Part shown: positions 1-10,037 of the stretch, one piece after another
How positions within the stretch are numbered: position 1 is the first letter of the stretch
How the letters are laid out: each line of letters begins with the position of its first letter
From: Paenalcaligenes hominis
GTDB lineage: Bacteria; Pseudomonadota; Gammaproteobacteria; Burkholderiales; Burkholderiaceae_B
NCBI RefSeq assembly: GCF_011927625.1
Contig: NZ_JAATIZ010000005.1
Span: forward strand, 62,001-126,000
DNA length: 64,000 nt
Reading direction: 5' to 3'
Notes under the pieces: model-generated
The model's database searches: none
Seen by the model: only the letters and a program-made list of their open reading frames with translations
What the model was told of the DNA's origin: nothing
Program-made: the position numbers and the translations under genes

Positions 1-1692
1 AGTGGACTTCGTTCCACGGGCACGCATGGCGGTAAAGGCTTCGTGACCGGGAGTATCCAAAAATGTGATCGTGCCGCGATCTGTTTTAACGTTGTAAGCA
101 CCAATGTGCTGAGTAATACCACCGGCTTCGCCAGCTGCAATCTTGGCACGACGAATATGGTCAAGTAAAGAGGTTTTACCGTGGTCAACGTGCCCCATGA
201 CGGTGACAACAGGAGCACGACTTTCTTCTTCAACCTCGCCCACAAAAGCGTCTTCGAGGAAGGACTCGGGGTCATCCAGTTTCGCTAGGATGGCCTTGTG
301 ACCCATTTCTTCGACCAGAATCATCGCAGTTTCTTGGTCAAGGACTTGGTTGATCGTGACCATCTGGCCAAGTTTCATCAAGTGCTTGATGACTTCGGTG
401 GCCTTGATAGACATTTTGTGTGCCAAGTCAGCCACAGTGATGGTCTCTGGCACGGCAATTTCGCGAGAAATAAACTCGGGTTGCTGAGGCTGCTGTTGAC
501 GCTGCTCGTCTTCGCGACCACGACGACCACGACGGCCACCGCGTGATGACGCGCGCCAGGATTCCTTTCCTGCCGCCGCTGCCGCAACATCTGCCTTGGA
601 TGTTTTACGACGGTTATCCGTCCATGCGCTGTCTGCCGCCGCTTTAGCGGGTTTAACGACTTTTTTAACCTCTGGTGCTTTGCTTTCTTTTTTGCTGCTC
701 GTTTTCGTCGCTTTTTTATTTTCTTTTTCAGGCTCTGCAGCACGCAGCACTTTGCGAGGACGATTTAGCATTTCACTAATCGCTGCGGCCTCTTCGGCGG
801 CAGCGCGTCGTGCACGCTCGCGTTCACGCTCGGCGGCGGGATCCGCAGATGCCTCGGAAATCGGGTGACGATCTGCTGCCGGCGCAACGGTCTTGGTTGC
901 TGGGCGAGGTTTATTAGATGCTGCACCACGACCCTTGGATTGATCGTTACGTGCAGGGCTTGGTTTTTTAGGGGAGGATTTTTTATCTTCGACCACGTTA
1001 TCCTGTTTCTTCGTCTGTTCTGCCACGGCAGGCTTTACCTCATCAGCCTTTTCCACAGAATCAGGCTGTTTGTTAACTGGAGTCTGTTTGGCTTCGGGCG
1101 TAGGCTCTGGCGTTGAAGCGGGAGCGGAAGGCGTCACAGACTGCTCGATTGGTGCGGCACCCTGCTCGGCCTGAGGCTCGGCGGGTGATGGTATAGCGGG
1201 AGATTCCGCTTTAGGTGCGGTTTCCTCTTGAGCTACTTGAGTTGAAGTAGTCTCTGGTTTAGGAGCATCTTTAGGTGCGGCTACAGGAGCCGGGGAAACG
1301 GCGACAGGCTGAGGCGCCTTGACCGCTTCTTCGTTGGACTGAGTCGATGCTTTTGCTGCGTTTGCAACCACGGCAGCTTGCTCCTGTGCTTTGTCAGCCT
1401 CTGCCAATAACTCAGTAGTATCACGTTTTACAAAAACACGTCGCTTGCGTGTTTCTACAGGGATAGTGCGCGAACGACCCGAGCCGTCGGCTTGGCGTAT
1501 CTCTGATGTTTTACGGCGCGTTAGGGTAATTTTATCGCCCCGCACCGACTCCATCAATTTAGCCTTATCTGCTGCAGTGATGACATCGTTTACCGATTTT
1601 ACCTGAACCCCTGCACTACGCAGTTGCTCTAACAACGTTTCAGCGGGTGTTTTTAGCTCTTTGGCGAACTGTTCAACTGTGTTACTCGGCAT
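1..1692 (-). CDS. infB: Translation initiation factor IF-2 (C-terminal part outside the window)
   Basis: IF-2 is the GTPase that places initiator fMet-tRNA on the 30S subunit and promotes subunit joining. The gene starts at the ATG at 1692 and stays open to base 1, so only 564 N-terminal codons are visible. An IF2_N domain (residues about 1-50, beginning [14 protein letters not shown]) is followed by a long Ala/Pro/Glu/Lys-rich linker, then a basic Arg/Gly patch and a second IF2_N-like module. The G domain begins near residue 499 with the G1 motif GHVDHGKT, followed by the G2 region and the G3 motif DTPGHE. It lies 81 bases downstream of nusA on the same strand, the classic rimP-nusA-infB order. 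The family and start are clear; the remaining GTPase, domain II and C-terminal domains lie outside the window. Confidence 0.97.
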   Translation of the reverse strand, partial: MPSNTVEQFAKELKTPAETLLEQLRSAGVQVKSVNDVITAADKAKLMESVRGDKITLTRRKTSEIRQADGSGRSRTIPVETRKRRVFVKRDTTELLAEADKAQEQAAVVANAAKASTQSNEEAVKAPQPVAVSPAPVAAPKDAPKPETTSTQVAQEETAPKAESPAIPSPAEPQAEQGAAPIEQSVTPSAPASTPEPTPEAKQTPVNKQPDSVEKADEVKPAVAEQTKKQDNVVEDKKSSPKKPSPARNDQSKGRGAASNKPRPATKTVAPAADRHPISEASADPAAERERERARRAAAEEAAAISEMLNRPRKVLRAAEPEKENKKATKTSSKKESKAPEVKKVVKPAKAAADSAWTDNRRKTSKADVAAAAAGKESWRASSRGGRRGRRGREDEQRQQQPQQPEFISREIAVPETITVADLAHKMSIKATEVIKHLMKLGQMVTINQVLDQETAMILVEEMGHKAILAKLDDPESFLEDAFVGEVEEESRAPVVTVMGHVDHGKTSLLDHIRRAKIAAGEAGGITQHIGAYNVKTDRGTITFLDTPGHEAFTAMRARGTKST

Positions 1693-1773
1693 TCGACTCT
1701 CTCTATAACGACTTATTCTAATAAATATGACCCTAATCGCCGCCCATAAAGGCGGCGCATAAGCATGAATCGC

Positions 1774-3252
1774 TTACTCATCGAACCAGTGGGCTCGGGC
1801 ACGCATGATCATGGCACTTGCCTCTGCGTTGTCTAAGCCAGCTATTTCAGCGAGTTCGTCTGTAGCAAGCTCTGCTAGATCATCGAGGGTTAGCACCCCT
1901 TTTTCTGCTAAACTTGCCAAAATATCAGGAGTCATTCCTTCTAGTTCTTGTAAGGACTGCGCGACGGATTGCACTAATTCCTCTTTAGCAATCGCATCTG
2001 ACAACAGCACATTACGAGCACGGGTGCGCAATGCATTAACGAGCTCTTCGTCAAACTCGTCAATATCCAGTAGCTCTTGAAGAGGAACATAAGCGACCTC
2101 TTCGAGACCCGTAAAGCCTTCGTCAACCAATACCTCTGCAATGGATTCATCAACATCTAAACGCTGAATGAAAAGATTGAGTATCTCGGAGCGTTCTTCA
2201 GCCTGACGATTTTGATTTTCCTCGGGCGTCATGATGTTGATTTGCCAGCCTGTTAGCTCTGAAGCCAAGCGGACGTTTTGTCCGCGAGAACCAATCGCTT
2301 TAGGTAGGTTTTCTTCATCTACCACCACATCCATAGCATGTTTATCTTCGTCAACCAAGATGGACTGTACGTTAGCAGGTGCTAGCGCGCCGATCACGAA
2401 CTCGGCGGGATCTTCGGACCATAAAACAATATCTACTTGTTCGCCGCCCAGTTCATTGCGTACAGCGGTAACACGTGAGCCACGCATCCCGACACACGTG
2501 CCGATAGGATCAATACGTTGATCATAGGCGATCACTGCTATTTTAGCGCGAACACCCGCATCACGAGCAGCGGCTTTAATTTCTAATAAGCCTTGCTCGA
2601 TCTCGGGCACCTCGTTTTCAAAGAGCTCACGGATGAACTCTGGTGCAGTGCGTGATAAAAAGACTTGCTGACCACGTGCAGCACGATCGACGCGTTGGAC
2701 CCAAGCACGAACCCGATCGCCCATACGGATGTTTTCCTTGGGAATCATCTCGCTACGGGGCAAACGGGCTTCGATCTTGCCCATTTCAATGATGGCATCG
2801 CCTTTGTCAATACGCTTTACCGTACCTGAGACAATGGTTTCGCCACGATCTAAAAAGTCGTTTAGCATTTGCTCGCGTTCAGCATCGCGAATGCGCTGCA
2901 AAATGGCTTGCTTTGCGGCTTGGGCACCGATACGACCAAACTCGATTGATTCGAGCGGCTCTTCGATGTAATCGCCGACCTCAATTTCAGGTGCGTACTC
3001 GAGTGCATCGGAATACATTTCCTGTTTATCTGGCTCTTGGAGGCCGGCTTCGTCTGGCACAACCAACCAACGGCGGTAACTCTCGTATTCGCCGGTGTTA
3101 CGGTCTATGTCTACGCGAATGTCCACATCTTCTTCGAAGCGTCTTTTCATGGCTGATGCCAATGCCCCTTCGAGGGCTCCAAATACGACTTCTGGCTCTA
3201 CGCCTTTTTCACGCGCCAGTGCATCGACTAGCAAAAGAATTTCGCGACTCAT
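1774..3252 (-). CDS. nusA: Transcription termination/antitermination factor NusA
   Basis: NusA binds RNA polymerase and nascent RNA to modulate pausing, termination and antitermination. The 492-residue product has the family's usual length for proteobacteria. It begins [20 protein letters not shown] (NusA N-terminal domain), followed by an S1 domain (about 135-200, [15 protein letters not shown]), two KH domains (about 230-345, with GMRGSRV and [11 protein letters not shown]) and two C-terminal acidic helix-hairpin-helix repeats (about 365-490). The ATG overlaps the rimP stop by four bases (ATGA), so the two are translationally coupled. In E. coli NusA autoregulates its operon through early termination, which makes the hairpin upstream of rimP relevant. 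Confidence 0.98.
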   Translation of the reverse strand: MSREILLLVDALAREKGVEPEVVFGALEGALASAMKRRFEEDVDIRVDIDRNTGEYESYRRWLVVPDEAGLQEPDKQEMYSDALEYAPEIEVGDYIEEPLESIEFGRIGAQAAKQAILQRIRDAEREQMLNDFLDRGETIVSGTVKRIDKGDAIIEMGKIEARLPRSEMIPKENIRMGDRVRAWVQRVDRAARGQQVFLSRTAPEFIRELFENEVPEIEQGLLEIKAAARDAGVRAKIAVIAYDQRIDPIGTCVGMRGSRVTAVRNELGGEQVDIVLWSEDPAEFVIGALAPANVQSILVDEDKHAMDVVVDEENLPKAIGSRGQNVRLASELTGWQINIMTPEENQNRQAEERSEILNLFIQRLDVDESIAEVLVDEGFTGLEEVAYVPLQELLDIDEFDEELVNALRTRARNVLLSDAIAKEELVQSVAQSLQELEGMTPDILASLAEKGVLTLDDLAELATDELAEIAGLDNAEASAMIMRARAHWFDE

Positions 3253-3740
3253 CGCTTTCTACCCTTGAAATCAAGAATGGGATCCAATTTAGCTCGATCA
3301 ACATCATCAAAACAGAAAGTTAAATCGAGTACGTCTCCCGAAGACTGTTCTAGCTCTAACACAAATTCGGTATCGGCTGTGGCCTGGGAGGGCTCTAAAC
3401 CCTCGGGCGCATACAGCACACCGCGAAATACCTTTTGGTTGTTTACAGGCTCGAATAAACGCAGTTCTATACGAGCGCCTGCAAAGCGGACAAAATCAGC
3501 CAAACGCTTTAACGGACGGTCTACGCCAGGAGACGTTACCTCGAGACGGTTGTAGTCAACGTTTTCGACTTCGAAAACACGCGACAGCTGTTTAGAGACC
3601 TGTTCACAGTGGTCAATAGTAATACCACCTGGATGATCAATAACAACCCGTAACAAGCCTTTGGGGGCACGCTCTACATCGACGAGCTCTATGTCGGTAC
3701 CCAGTAGGCTTTCTTGAGTTAGTGCAAAAATATCTGTCAT
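3249..3740 (-). CDS. rimP: Ribosome maturation factor RimP
   Basis: RimP helps assemble the 30S subunit. The product begins [23 protein letters not shown] and has the RimP N-terminal alpha/beta domain, a hallmark [26 protein letters not shown] segment, [17 protein letters not shown] in the middle, and a C-terminal SH3-like barrel. I chose the ATG at 3740 (163 residues) over a TTG nine bases upstream: that TTG lies in the U-tract of a terminator-like hairpin, and homologues begin at the MTD/MAD-FALT position. The Shine-Dalgarno match is only a weak GGA, so translation may be inefficient or structure-controlled. It is the first gene of rimP-nusA-infB. Confidence 0.95.
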   Translation of the reverse strand: MTDIFALTQESLLGTDIELVDVERAPKGLLRVVIDHPGGITIDHCEQVSKQLSRVFEVENVDYNRLEVTSPGVDRPLKRLADFVRFAGARIELRLFEPVNNQKVFRGVLYAPEGLEPSQATADTEFVLELEQSSGDVLDLTFCFDDVDRAKLDPILDFKGRKR

Positions 3741-4013
3741 AAAATCCAAAAAAAATGGGCTGTATGCCAGCCCACTGCTACTGTATAGCGTTAATACGCT
3801 ATCAGTTCATTGCTAAACGATGCTCTAAAGAGCGTCACGATCTTTTATTTACGATGATACCTAAGATATTCATTTACAAAAAGACCGTATTAAGCCCTAT
3901 ATTCTAACAGAAAAATAAAACTTTTCTTGGTAGATTATAAGGCTACGTCATTAAGCAGTGAGCAAGTCGGCGTTTACACAACACTCGACTTATATAGCCA
4001 GTTCAATTTAGGT
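3741..4013 (-). promoter_or_regulatory. rimP-nusA-infB leader with three successive hairpins
   Basis: The 273-base gap between rluB and rimP carries, in transcription order, a hairpin GCTCT/AGAGC (3822-3833), a hairpin ATAGCG/CGCTAT (3785-3802) and the terminator-like hairpin at 3756-3774. A TATAAT sequence lies on the minus strand near 3932-3937 and could be a -10 element, but I see no convincing -35 at 16-18 bases. No ORF or tRNA lies here. The arrangement suggests a structured 5' leader. Confidence 0.4.
3748..3774 (-). terminator. Terminator-like hairpin immediately upstream of rimP (possible attenuator)
   Basis: On the minus strand a perfect 7-bp stem, TGGGCTG/CAGCCCA with loop GCATA (3756-3774), is followed by eight T residues (3748-3755) and, seven bases later, the rimP ATG. 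This is the textbook form of an intrinsic terminator. It lies too far (about 240 bases) from the rluB stop to be an ordinary rluB terminator, and any promoter for rimP would probably lie upstream of it. I therefore infer a leader attenuator. Confidence 0.65.
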
Positions 4014-5501
4014 TTAGCGGCCACGACGGCCTACACGACCTAGCTTTGATTCGTGAGCACCCGCACCGGGTTGACGCTCGTCACGACGCCCACCACTACT
4101 ACGTGTGGTACGACGCGCTTCGGTGCCTGCTTTACGCTCGGCAAAACGACGTTGCCCGGAACTTGCTGGAGCAGAACGTTGATTACCTCGTTGGGTGCGA
4201 CTGGAACGCCCTGCGTCAGGATGGCCATTAGCCAAACCACCGCTAACCAACAACCCCGTCCCTGCGGCCTCGCCAACTAACAACGGCTGCCCTAGGCCAG
4301 AACTTTGGCGAGGAATACGACGCGCTGGACGTTCTGGACGCTCAAACCCTGGAGGCATCGCGCTATCGTGAGACAACGGCTGCTGAGAACGACGTGCGCC
4401 ACGCTGGCGCCCTTCGTTGACTGAACCATCTGTACGCAGTAGCCCTAAGCGCACCATTAACGCAGTCACCATCTCAGGGGAAAGCTCTTCCCAGCGACCA
4501 CGACGTAAGTTGCGCGGCAACACCACTTCGCCAAAGCGTGTACGAATCAATCGGCTGACGGTTAAACCGACGGCTTCGAACATACGTCGAACTTCGCGAT
4601 TACGGCCTTCAGAAATGGTAACGCGATACCAGCGATTGCTGCCTTCGCCACCCACGAACTCGATAGAGCCAAATTGAGCCACGCCGTCATCAAGCTCGAC
4701 GCCGGTTTTTAATAGATCCATTTGCTCGGGGGTAAGCTCGCCCAGTACGCGCACGGCGTATTCTCGTTCAGCACCAAAACGTGGGTGCATAAAACGATGC
4801 GCCATGTCTCCGGAGGTGGTGAAAATTAATAAGCCTTCAGTATTTAAGTCTAGACGCCCTACAGAGAGCCATTTACCCACTTTAATTTTAGGCAAACGCG
4901 AAAAAACCGTTTCTCGCTTGCCTGGGTCGTCATGACTCACAATTTCGCCTGCTGGCTTGTGATAGAGAATAATACGAGGTGGTTTATCGGCATTAGGACG
5001 TTTAATAATGCGCCCATTAACTCGCACCACGTCTTCTGTCGCTACACGCTGGCCAATATAAGCCGGCTCACCATTTACAGACACCCGTCCAGAAACGATA
5101 AGCTCTTCCATTTCTCGGCGAGAGCCCACGCCTGCATCAGCTAAGACCTTGTGTAATTTAGGTTTGACTGCATCAGAACTAAGAAAGCGCCCTAAACGTT
5201 GCGCAGTAGGCTCGGCATTTTCTAAAAAGGATAAGCCCAAATCGGAATCATCAGTTTGGCGAATGGGACGTGGCTTTTTGGGATGAGCGCGCTGTCTTCG
5301 ATTGACAGGAGCCACCGCCTTTTCGGTCTCAACCTGTGGTTGATAGGGTGCGTTGCTGGTGCTTTTACGTGTTTTTTGTTCTTGTACGGCATCACCGCGA
5401 CGACGCCTAAAAGGGGTGCGCAGTTTGCGCCCTTTGCCTTTCGATGCAGAGGTCGAAGCACCCACCGCCCCGTCGGCAGCTGGCTGTGTGGTATCAGTCA
5501 T
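4014..5501 (-). CDS. rluB: 23S rRNA pseudouridine synthase, RluB type
   Basis: Enzymes of the RsuA/RluB/E/F family isomerise uridine in rRNA; RluB acts at position 2605 of 23S rRNA. An S4 RNA-binding domain (about residues 115-165, [20 protein letters not shown]) precedes the catalytic domain with [14 protein letters not shown], where Asp218 is the expected catalytic residue. The protein is 495 residues, much longer than the enzymatic core. The first 110 residues are rich in basic and polar residues, and the last 120 or so are a low-complexity Arg/Gly/Ser/Gln tail. Both extensions are typical of betaproteobacterial RluB and probably disordered. The gene follows scpB by 23 bases and likely shares its transcript. 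Confidence 0.92.
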   Translation of the reverse strand: MTDTTQPAADGAVGASTSASKGKGRKLRTPFRRRRGDAVQEQKTRKSTSNAPYQPQVETEKAVAPVNRRQRAHPKKPRPIRQTDDSDLGLSFLENAEPTAQRLGRFLSSDAVKPKLHKVLADAGVGSRREMEELIVSGRVSVNGEPAYIGQRVATEDVVRVNGRIIKRPNADKPPRIILYHKPAGEIVSHDDPGKRETVFSRLPKIKVGKWLSVGRLDLNTEGLLIFTTSGDMAHRFMHPRFGAEREYAVRVLGELTPEQMDLLKTGVELDDGVAQFGSIEFVGGEGSNRWYRVTISEGRNREVRRMFEAVGLTVSRLIRTRFGEVVLPRNLRRGRWEELSPEMVTALMVRLGLLRTDGSVNEGRQRGARRSQQPLSHDSAMPPGFERPERPARRIPRQSSGLGQPLLVGEAAGTGLLVSGGLANGHPDAGRSSRTQRGNQRSAPASSGQRRFAERKAGTEARRTTRSSGGRRDERQPGAGAHESKLGRVGRRGR

Positions 5502-5524
5502 TGGACTAAAAAACTCCTTGAATA

Positions 5525-6136
5525 TTATTTATCTTCGCTATCAACGCCCGAATCAGAAGGAGCATAATCACTATGGTCTTTTTGCGAATCTGATAGGGCT
5601 TTTTGAATAACATCAATCTCTTGTGGTGAGTCTAAAGCTGGTAAGTCCTGAATGGAGCGTAATGACAAGTCATCTAAGAATTGTTTTGTTGTCCCAAACA
5701 ATGCGGGCTTGCCGGGCGCATCGCGATAACCGAGCACCTCTATCCAGCCACGATCTTCTAAAGTTCGAATAATTTGGGTCGATACCCCTACACCGCGTAT
5801 GTCCTCAATGTCGCCGCGTGTTACGGGCTGACGCCAAGCAATAATAGCGAGAGTTTCAAGTGTAGCGCGAGAGTATCGGGCAGGCTTTTCGTTTTGCAAA
5901 CGCAATAAATAAGGTTGGATATCGGCGCGATTTTGAAAGCGCCACCCGCTTGCAACATGGACTAGTTCTAAGCCACGATCCTGCCAAATTTGCTGTAAAC
6001 CAGCCAAGTGATCTTTTATTATATCCGCAGATAGCTCAAAAGGCTCGAAAGCTCTGCGCAACTGTTGTATAGATAACGGTTGCCTTGAACATAATAATAC
6101 CGCTTCTAGTATGCGCTGTACGTCATTTTCCTTCAT
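5525..6136 (-). CDS. scpB: Segregation and condensation protein ScpB
   Basis: ScpB is the winged-helix (kite) subunit of the SMC-ScpAB condensin that compacts and segregates chromosomes. The 203-residue product begins [22 protein letters not shown]. It contains the diagnostic stretch [23 protein letters not shown] (residues about 91-113) and a second winged helix with [30 protein letters not shown]. The acidic C-terminal tail is variable in the family. scpB-rluB adjacency is a common bacterial arrangement. No scpA or smc is visible here. It is divergent from the first tRNA-fMet unit, with about 65 bases between them. Confidence 0.95.
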   Translation of the reverse strand: MKENDVQRILEAVLLCSRQPLSIQQLRRAFEPFELSADIIKDHLAGLQQIWQDRGLELVHVASGWRFQNRADIQPYLLRLQNEKPARYSRATLETLAIIAWRQPVTRGDIEDIRGVGVSTQIIRTLEDRGWIEVLGYRDAPGKPALFGTTKQFLDDLSLRSIQDLPALDSPQEIDVIQKALSDSQKDHSDYAPSDSGVDSEDK

Positions 6137-6160
6137 TTTTATACTTTTTCCCAGTGCGCC

Positions 6161-6189
6161 TTGCTATTTATTTTTACATAGGCTATTAT
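6161..6189 (+). promoter_or_regulatory. Sigma-70-type promoter of the first tRNA-fMet gene
   Basis: TTGCTA (6161-6166), a 17-base spacer and TATTAT (6184-6189) lie 11 bases upstream of the mature tRNA 5' end. The same geometry recurs at the second tRNA-fMet copy, which supports the call. Confidence 0.7.
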
Positions 6190-6200
6190 ATCAAATCTGA

Positions 6201-6277
<77 letters not shown>

Positions 6278-6284
6278 AATTTAG

Positions 6285-6324
6285 AAAGCCCCAAACAATG
6301 TATGTTGTTTGGGGCTTTTTTTTT
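6285..6324 (+). terminator. Intrinsic terminator of tRNA-fMet copy 1
   Basis: A 14-bp stem (arms 6285-6298 and 6305-6318, core GCCCCAAACAA/TTGTTTGGGGC, loop TGTATG) is followed by a run of T to 6324. The same element with a compensatory change follows copy 2. Confidence 0.92.
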
Positions 6325-7610
<1,286 letters not shown>

Positions 7611-7643
7611 CTCTTCACAGCCTATTTTTCTTAGCTAACCTAA

Positions 7644-7669
7644 CTCAACGCAGCATTCGCTGCGTTGGG
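7644..7669 (+). other. Intercistronic hairpin between dctP and dctQ
   Basis: A perfect 9-bp stem CAACGCAGC/GCTGCGTTG with tetraloop ATTC (7646-7667) extends to about 11 bp with one G-U pair. No T-run follows, so it is not a canonical terminator. Such hairpins often stabilise the upstream message, which would allow more binding protein than membrane subunits. Confidence 0.6.
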
Positions 7670-7727
7670 TTTATTACCGACTTCTTATGTTTTTCCCTCT
7701 GTCACCGAAAGCACCTGGAGCCTCATC

Positions 7728-8357
7728 ATGAAGATGCTCGAAACTCTCTGGAATCGCTTCGAGGAAGGCTTTATCGTTTTTCTCTTAACGGTAATGACCT
7801 TAGTCACATTTGTATATGTGCTATTAAATAACTTTTACGCTGTTTTTTATTATTTTGGTGGCTTATTTGAGAGCAGTGCGACTGTCTCAGATTTCTTTTA
7901 CTCTATCGGTGACCACTTACTCGATATGGCCCAGGCCATGACATGGAGTAACGCTATCACCAAAGCTACCTTTGCTTGGTTGATTTTCTTTGGTATTGCC
8001 TACGGCGTACGTATAGGCGGCCATATTGGCGTTGACGCCCTTGTCAAACTCGCTCGCACTAAAACCCAACGCGTCATTGCTCTAATTGCTTGCTTAGCCT
8101 GTCTAGGTTATGCCGGCCTCTTGACATATGGCAGCTTTGAGTGGTTTCACACTCTTATGCAAGCCCACATTGGCGCTGATGACCTGGGTCAATATGGCGT
8201 AAAGCAATGGCATATTGCAATTATTGTTCCCTTTGGCTTTGCCATGGTATTTATTCGCTACCTAGAAATTTTGTACCGTATTGTCTTTAAAGAACAGCTC
8301 GGTCTAGGCCTAATGGATGAGGCTGCAGACGCCGCCAAACTAACAGCAAACGACTAA
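7728..8357 (+). CDS. dctQ: TRAP transporter small membrane subunit DctQ
   Basis: DctQ is the four-helix integral membrane protein that pairs with DctM in the inner membrane. I place the start at the ATG at 7728 (209 residues, MKMLETLWNRFEEGFIVFLL), preceded by CTGGAG at seven bases. An upstream TTG at 7665 in the same frame lies inside the intercistronic hairpin and is unlikely. Hydrophobic segments fall at about residues 14-34, 80-97, 115-137 and 160-182. The conserved DctQ feature RIGGHIGVDALV is present after the second helix. An insertion between helices 1 and 2 (GGLFESSATVSDFF) is seen in some family members. dctM follows 9 bases later. Confidence 0.92.
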   Translation: MKMLETLWNRFEEGFIVFLLTVMTLVTFVYVLLNNFYAVFYYFGGLFESSATVSDFFYSIGDHLLDMAQAMTWSNAITKATFAWLIFFGIAYGVRIGGHIGVDALVKLARTKTQRVIALIACLACLGYAGLLTYGSFEWFHTLMQAHIGADDLGQYGVKQWHIAIIVPFGFAMVFIRYLEILYRIVFKEQLGLGLMDEAADAAKLTAND

Positions 8358-8366
8358 GGCCTCGAC

Positions 8367-9647
8367 ATGACTATTTTATTTTTATTCGTCTCGCTGTTTG
8401 TTTTAATGTTCATGGGCATTCCCGTGGCGATTTCTTTGGGCTTGGCTGGGTCTACCACGATCATGCTCTTTAGCCCGGACACAGTGCGCTCTTTGGCCAT
8501 TAAACTCTTTGAGACTAGCGAACACTACACATTACTCGCTATTCCTTTTTTCTTGCTTGCTGGCTCATTCATGACCACAGGCGGCGTAGCACGTCGTTTA
8601 ATTGATTTTGCTAATGCCTGCGTAGGCCACATACGTGGTGGCTTAGCGATTGGTTCAGTGCTAGCGTGTATGCTTTTTGCTGCCCTGTCTGGCTCTAGCC
8701 CAGCTACTGTTGCCGCAGTCGGCTCCATTGCTATTGCCGGCATGGTGCGCTCGGGCTACCCTCAGGCTTTTGCCGCAGGTATTGTCACCAACGCGGGTAC
8801 CCTAGGGATCCTCATCCCTCCTTCCGTGGTCATGGTGGTGTACGCTGCAGCAACCGAAACCTCGTTAGGCAATCTATTTATGGCAGGGGTAGTGCCAGGC
8901 TTGCTGCTCGGTTTAATCCTGATGGCAGTTATCTACATTATTGCCGTTAAACGCAACTTGCCAGCGATGCCTCGGGTCACATTACGCGAATGGTTTGCTG
9001 CTGCACGTCGTGCCATCTGGGGCTTATTGCTTATTTTTATCATCCTGGGCGGTATTTACTCAGGCATGTTTACCCCAACCGAAGCCGCTGCGGTCGCTGC
9101 GGTGTATTCTGCGTTTATTGCGTTATTTGTCTACAAAGACATGACCATTCGCGAAGCACCCAAAGTGGTTTTAGAGTCAGCCAAACTCAGCATTATGCTG
9201 ATGTTTATTATTGCCAATGCCATGTTGTTTGCTCATGTTCTCACGACAGAGCAAATTCCACAGCAAATCACGGCATGGGTGACAGAAGCCGGCCTCCAGC
9301 CTTGGATGTTCTTGATTGTAGTAAACCTGGTGTTACTGGTAGCGGGTGCTTTTATGGAGCCCTCTGCTATTATCTTGATCTTGGCACCTATTTTGTTCCC
9401 CATTGCCATGGAGCTAGGTATTGATCCTATCCACTTCGGTATTATTATGGTGGTGAACATGGAAATTGGTTTGATCACACCTCCGGTTGGGTTAAACCTA
9501 TTTGTGACCTCAGCCATCACAGGGATGCCTATTGGGCAAGTCATACGTGCTGCCCTGCCGTGGCTCAGTCTATTATTGCTGTTCCTGGTTATTGTGACCT
9601 ACGTTCCCGTTGTCTCGTTGGGTCTACCCACCTTGCTCGGTATGTAA
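8367..9647 (+). CDS. dctM: TRAP transporter large membrane subunit DctM
   Basis: DctM is the ion-coupled transport channel of the TRAP system. The 426-residue product is a typical DctM of about 12 hydrophobic segments. It begins MTILFLFVSLFVLMFMGIPVAISLGLAG and contains family signatures such as ALSGSSPATVAAVGSI, GTLGILIPPSVVMVVYA and FTPTEAAAVAAVYS, and in the second half EIGLITPPVGLNLFV. It lies nine bases downstream of dctQ on one transcript. A terminator follows at 9691. With dctP and dctQ this makes a complete operon. Confidence 0.96.
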   Translation: MTILFLFVSLFVLMFMGIPVAISLGLAGSTTIMLFSPDTVRSLAIKLFETSEHYTLLAIPFFLLAGSFMTTGGVARRLIDFANACVGHIRGGLAIGSVLACMLFAALSGSSPATVAAVGSIAIAGMVRSGYPQAFAAGIVTNAGTLGILIPPSVVMVVYAAATETSLGNLFMAGVVPGLLLGLILMAVIYIIAVKRNLPAMPRVTLREWFAAARRAIWGLLLIFIILGGIYSGMFTPTEAAAVAAVYSAFIALFVYKDMTIREAPKVVLESAKLSIMLMFIIANAMLFAHVLTTEQIPQQITAWVTEAGLQPWMFLIVVNLVLLVAGAFMEPSAIILILAPILFPIAMELGIDPIHFGIIMVVNMEIGLITPPVGLNLFVTSAITGMPIGQVIRAALPWLSLLLLFLVIVTYVPVVSLGLPTLLGM

Positions 9648-9690
9648 ATGCTTCGTCTTGCGCAGCCCTTAACGGCTACGTCACACAGCA

Positions 9691-9722
9691 AAGCCTCAAG
9701 CCATTGTGCTTGGGGCTTTTTT
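9691..9722 (+). terminator. Intrinsic terminator of dctPQM
   Basis: An 11-bp stem (AAGCCTCAAGC at 9691-9701 with GCTTGGGGCTT at 9708-9718, one G-U pair, loop CATTGT) ends in a T-run, 44 bases after the dctM stop. Confidence 0.88.
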
Positions 9723-9815
9723 CTTAACAATAAACGTTAATGCTATTAAATAAGCGGTACCGGAGCCTGCCATTGAGTTAGCAACCCGTTTATTTAGACT
9801 ACCCCAAATAAATAG

Positions 9816-9844
9816 TTGCTTTTTTTATTTACTTAACCTATACT
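9816..9844 (+). promoter_or_regulatory. Sigma-70-type promoter of the second tRNA-fMet gene
   Basis: TTGCTT (9816-9821), a 17-base spacer and TATACT (9839-9844) end 11 bases before the tRNA, the same geometry as copy 1. Confidence 0.75.
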
Positions 9845-9855
9845 TATATTTCTGA

Positions 9856-9932
<77 letters not shown>

Positions 9933-9940
9933 AATTTAGA

Positions 9941-9978
9941 AAAGCCCCAAGCAATGTATGTTGCTTGGGGCTTTTTTT
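9941..9978 (+). terminator. Intrinsic terminator of tRNA-fMet copy 2
   Basis: A 14-bp stem (arms 9941-9954 and 9961-9974, core GCCCCAAGCAA/TTGCTTGGGGC, loop TGTATG) is followed by a T-run. It differs from the copy 1 terminator by an A-T to G-C pair swap that preserves pairing. On the other strand it may also stop transcripts leaving pbpC. Confidence 0.92.
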
Positions 9979-10037
9979 ATGTGTCACTCGATTTGAGGCG
10001 TAGTATCTGCCTTATTAAAAGAAAAAGACAGCCCCTC

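Noticed and set aside
378-1606. Several ORFs on both strands (378-743, 596-868, 865-1116, 1391-1606)
   Set aside because: They are other-frame shadows of the Ala/Lys/Arg-rich linker of infB, with low-complexity composition and no family signal.
3989-3998. CTTATATAGC near rluB as another TCA-type operator
   Set aside because: Only one half matches; the right arm is not palindromic and the genes are unrelated.
7665-7727. N-terminal extension of dctQ from a TTG
   Set aside because: The TTG lies inside the dctP-dctQ hairpin and lacks a ribosome site; the ATG at 7728 has CTGGAG at a suitable distance.
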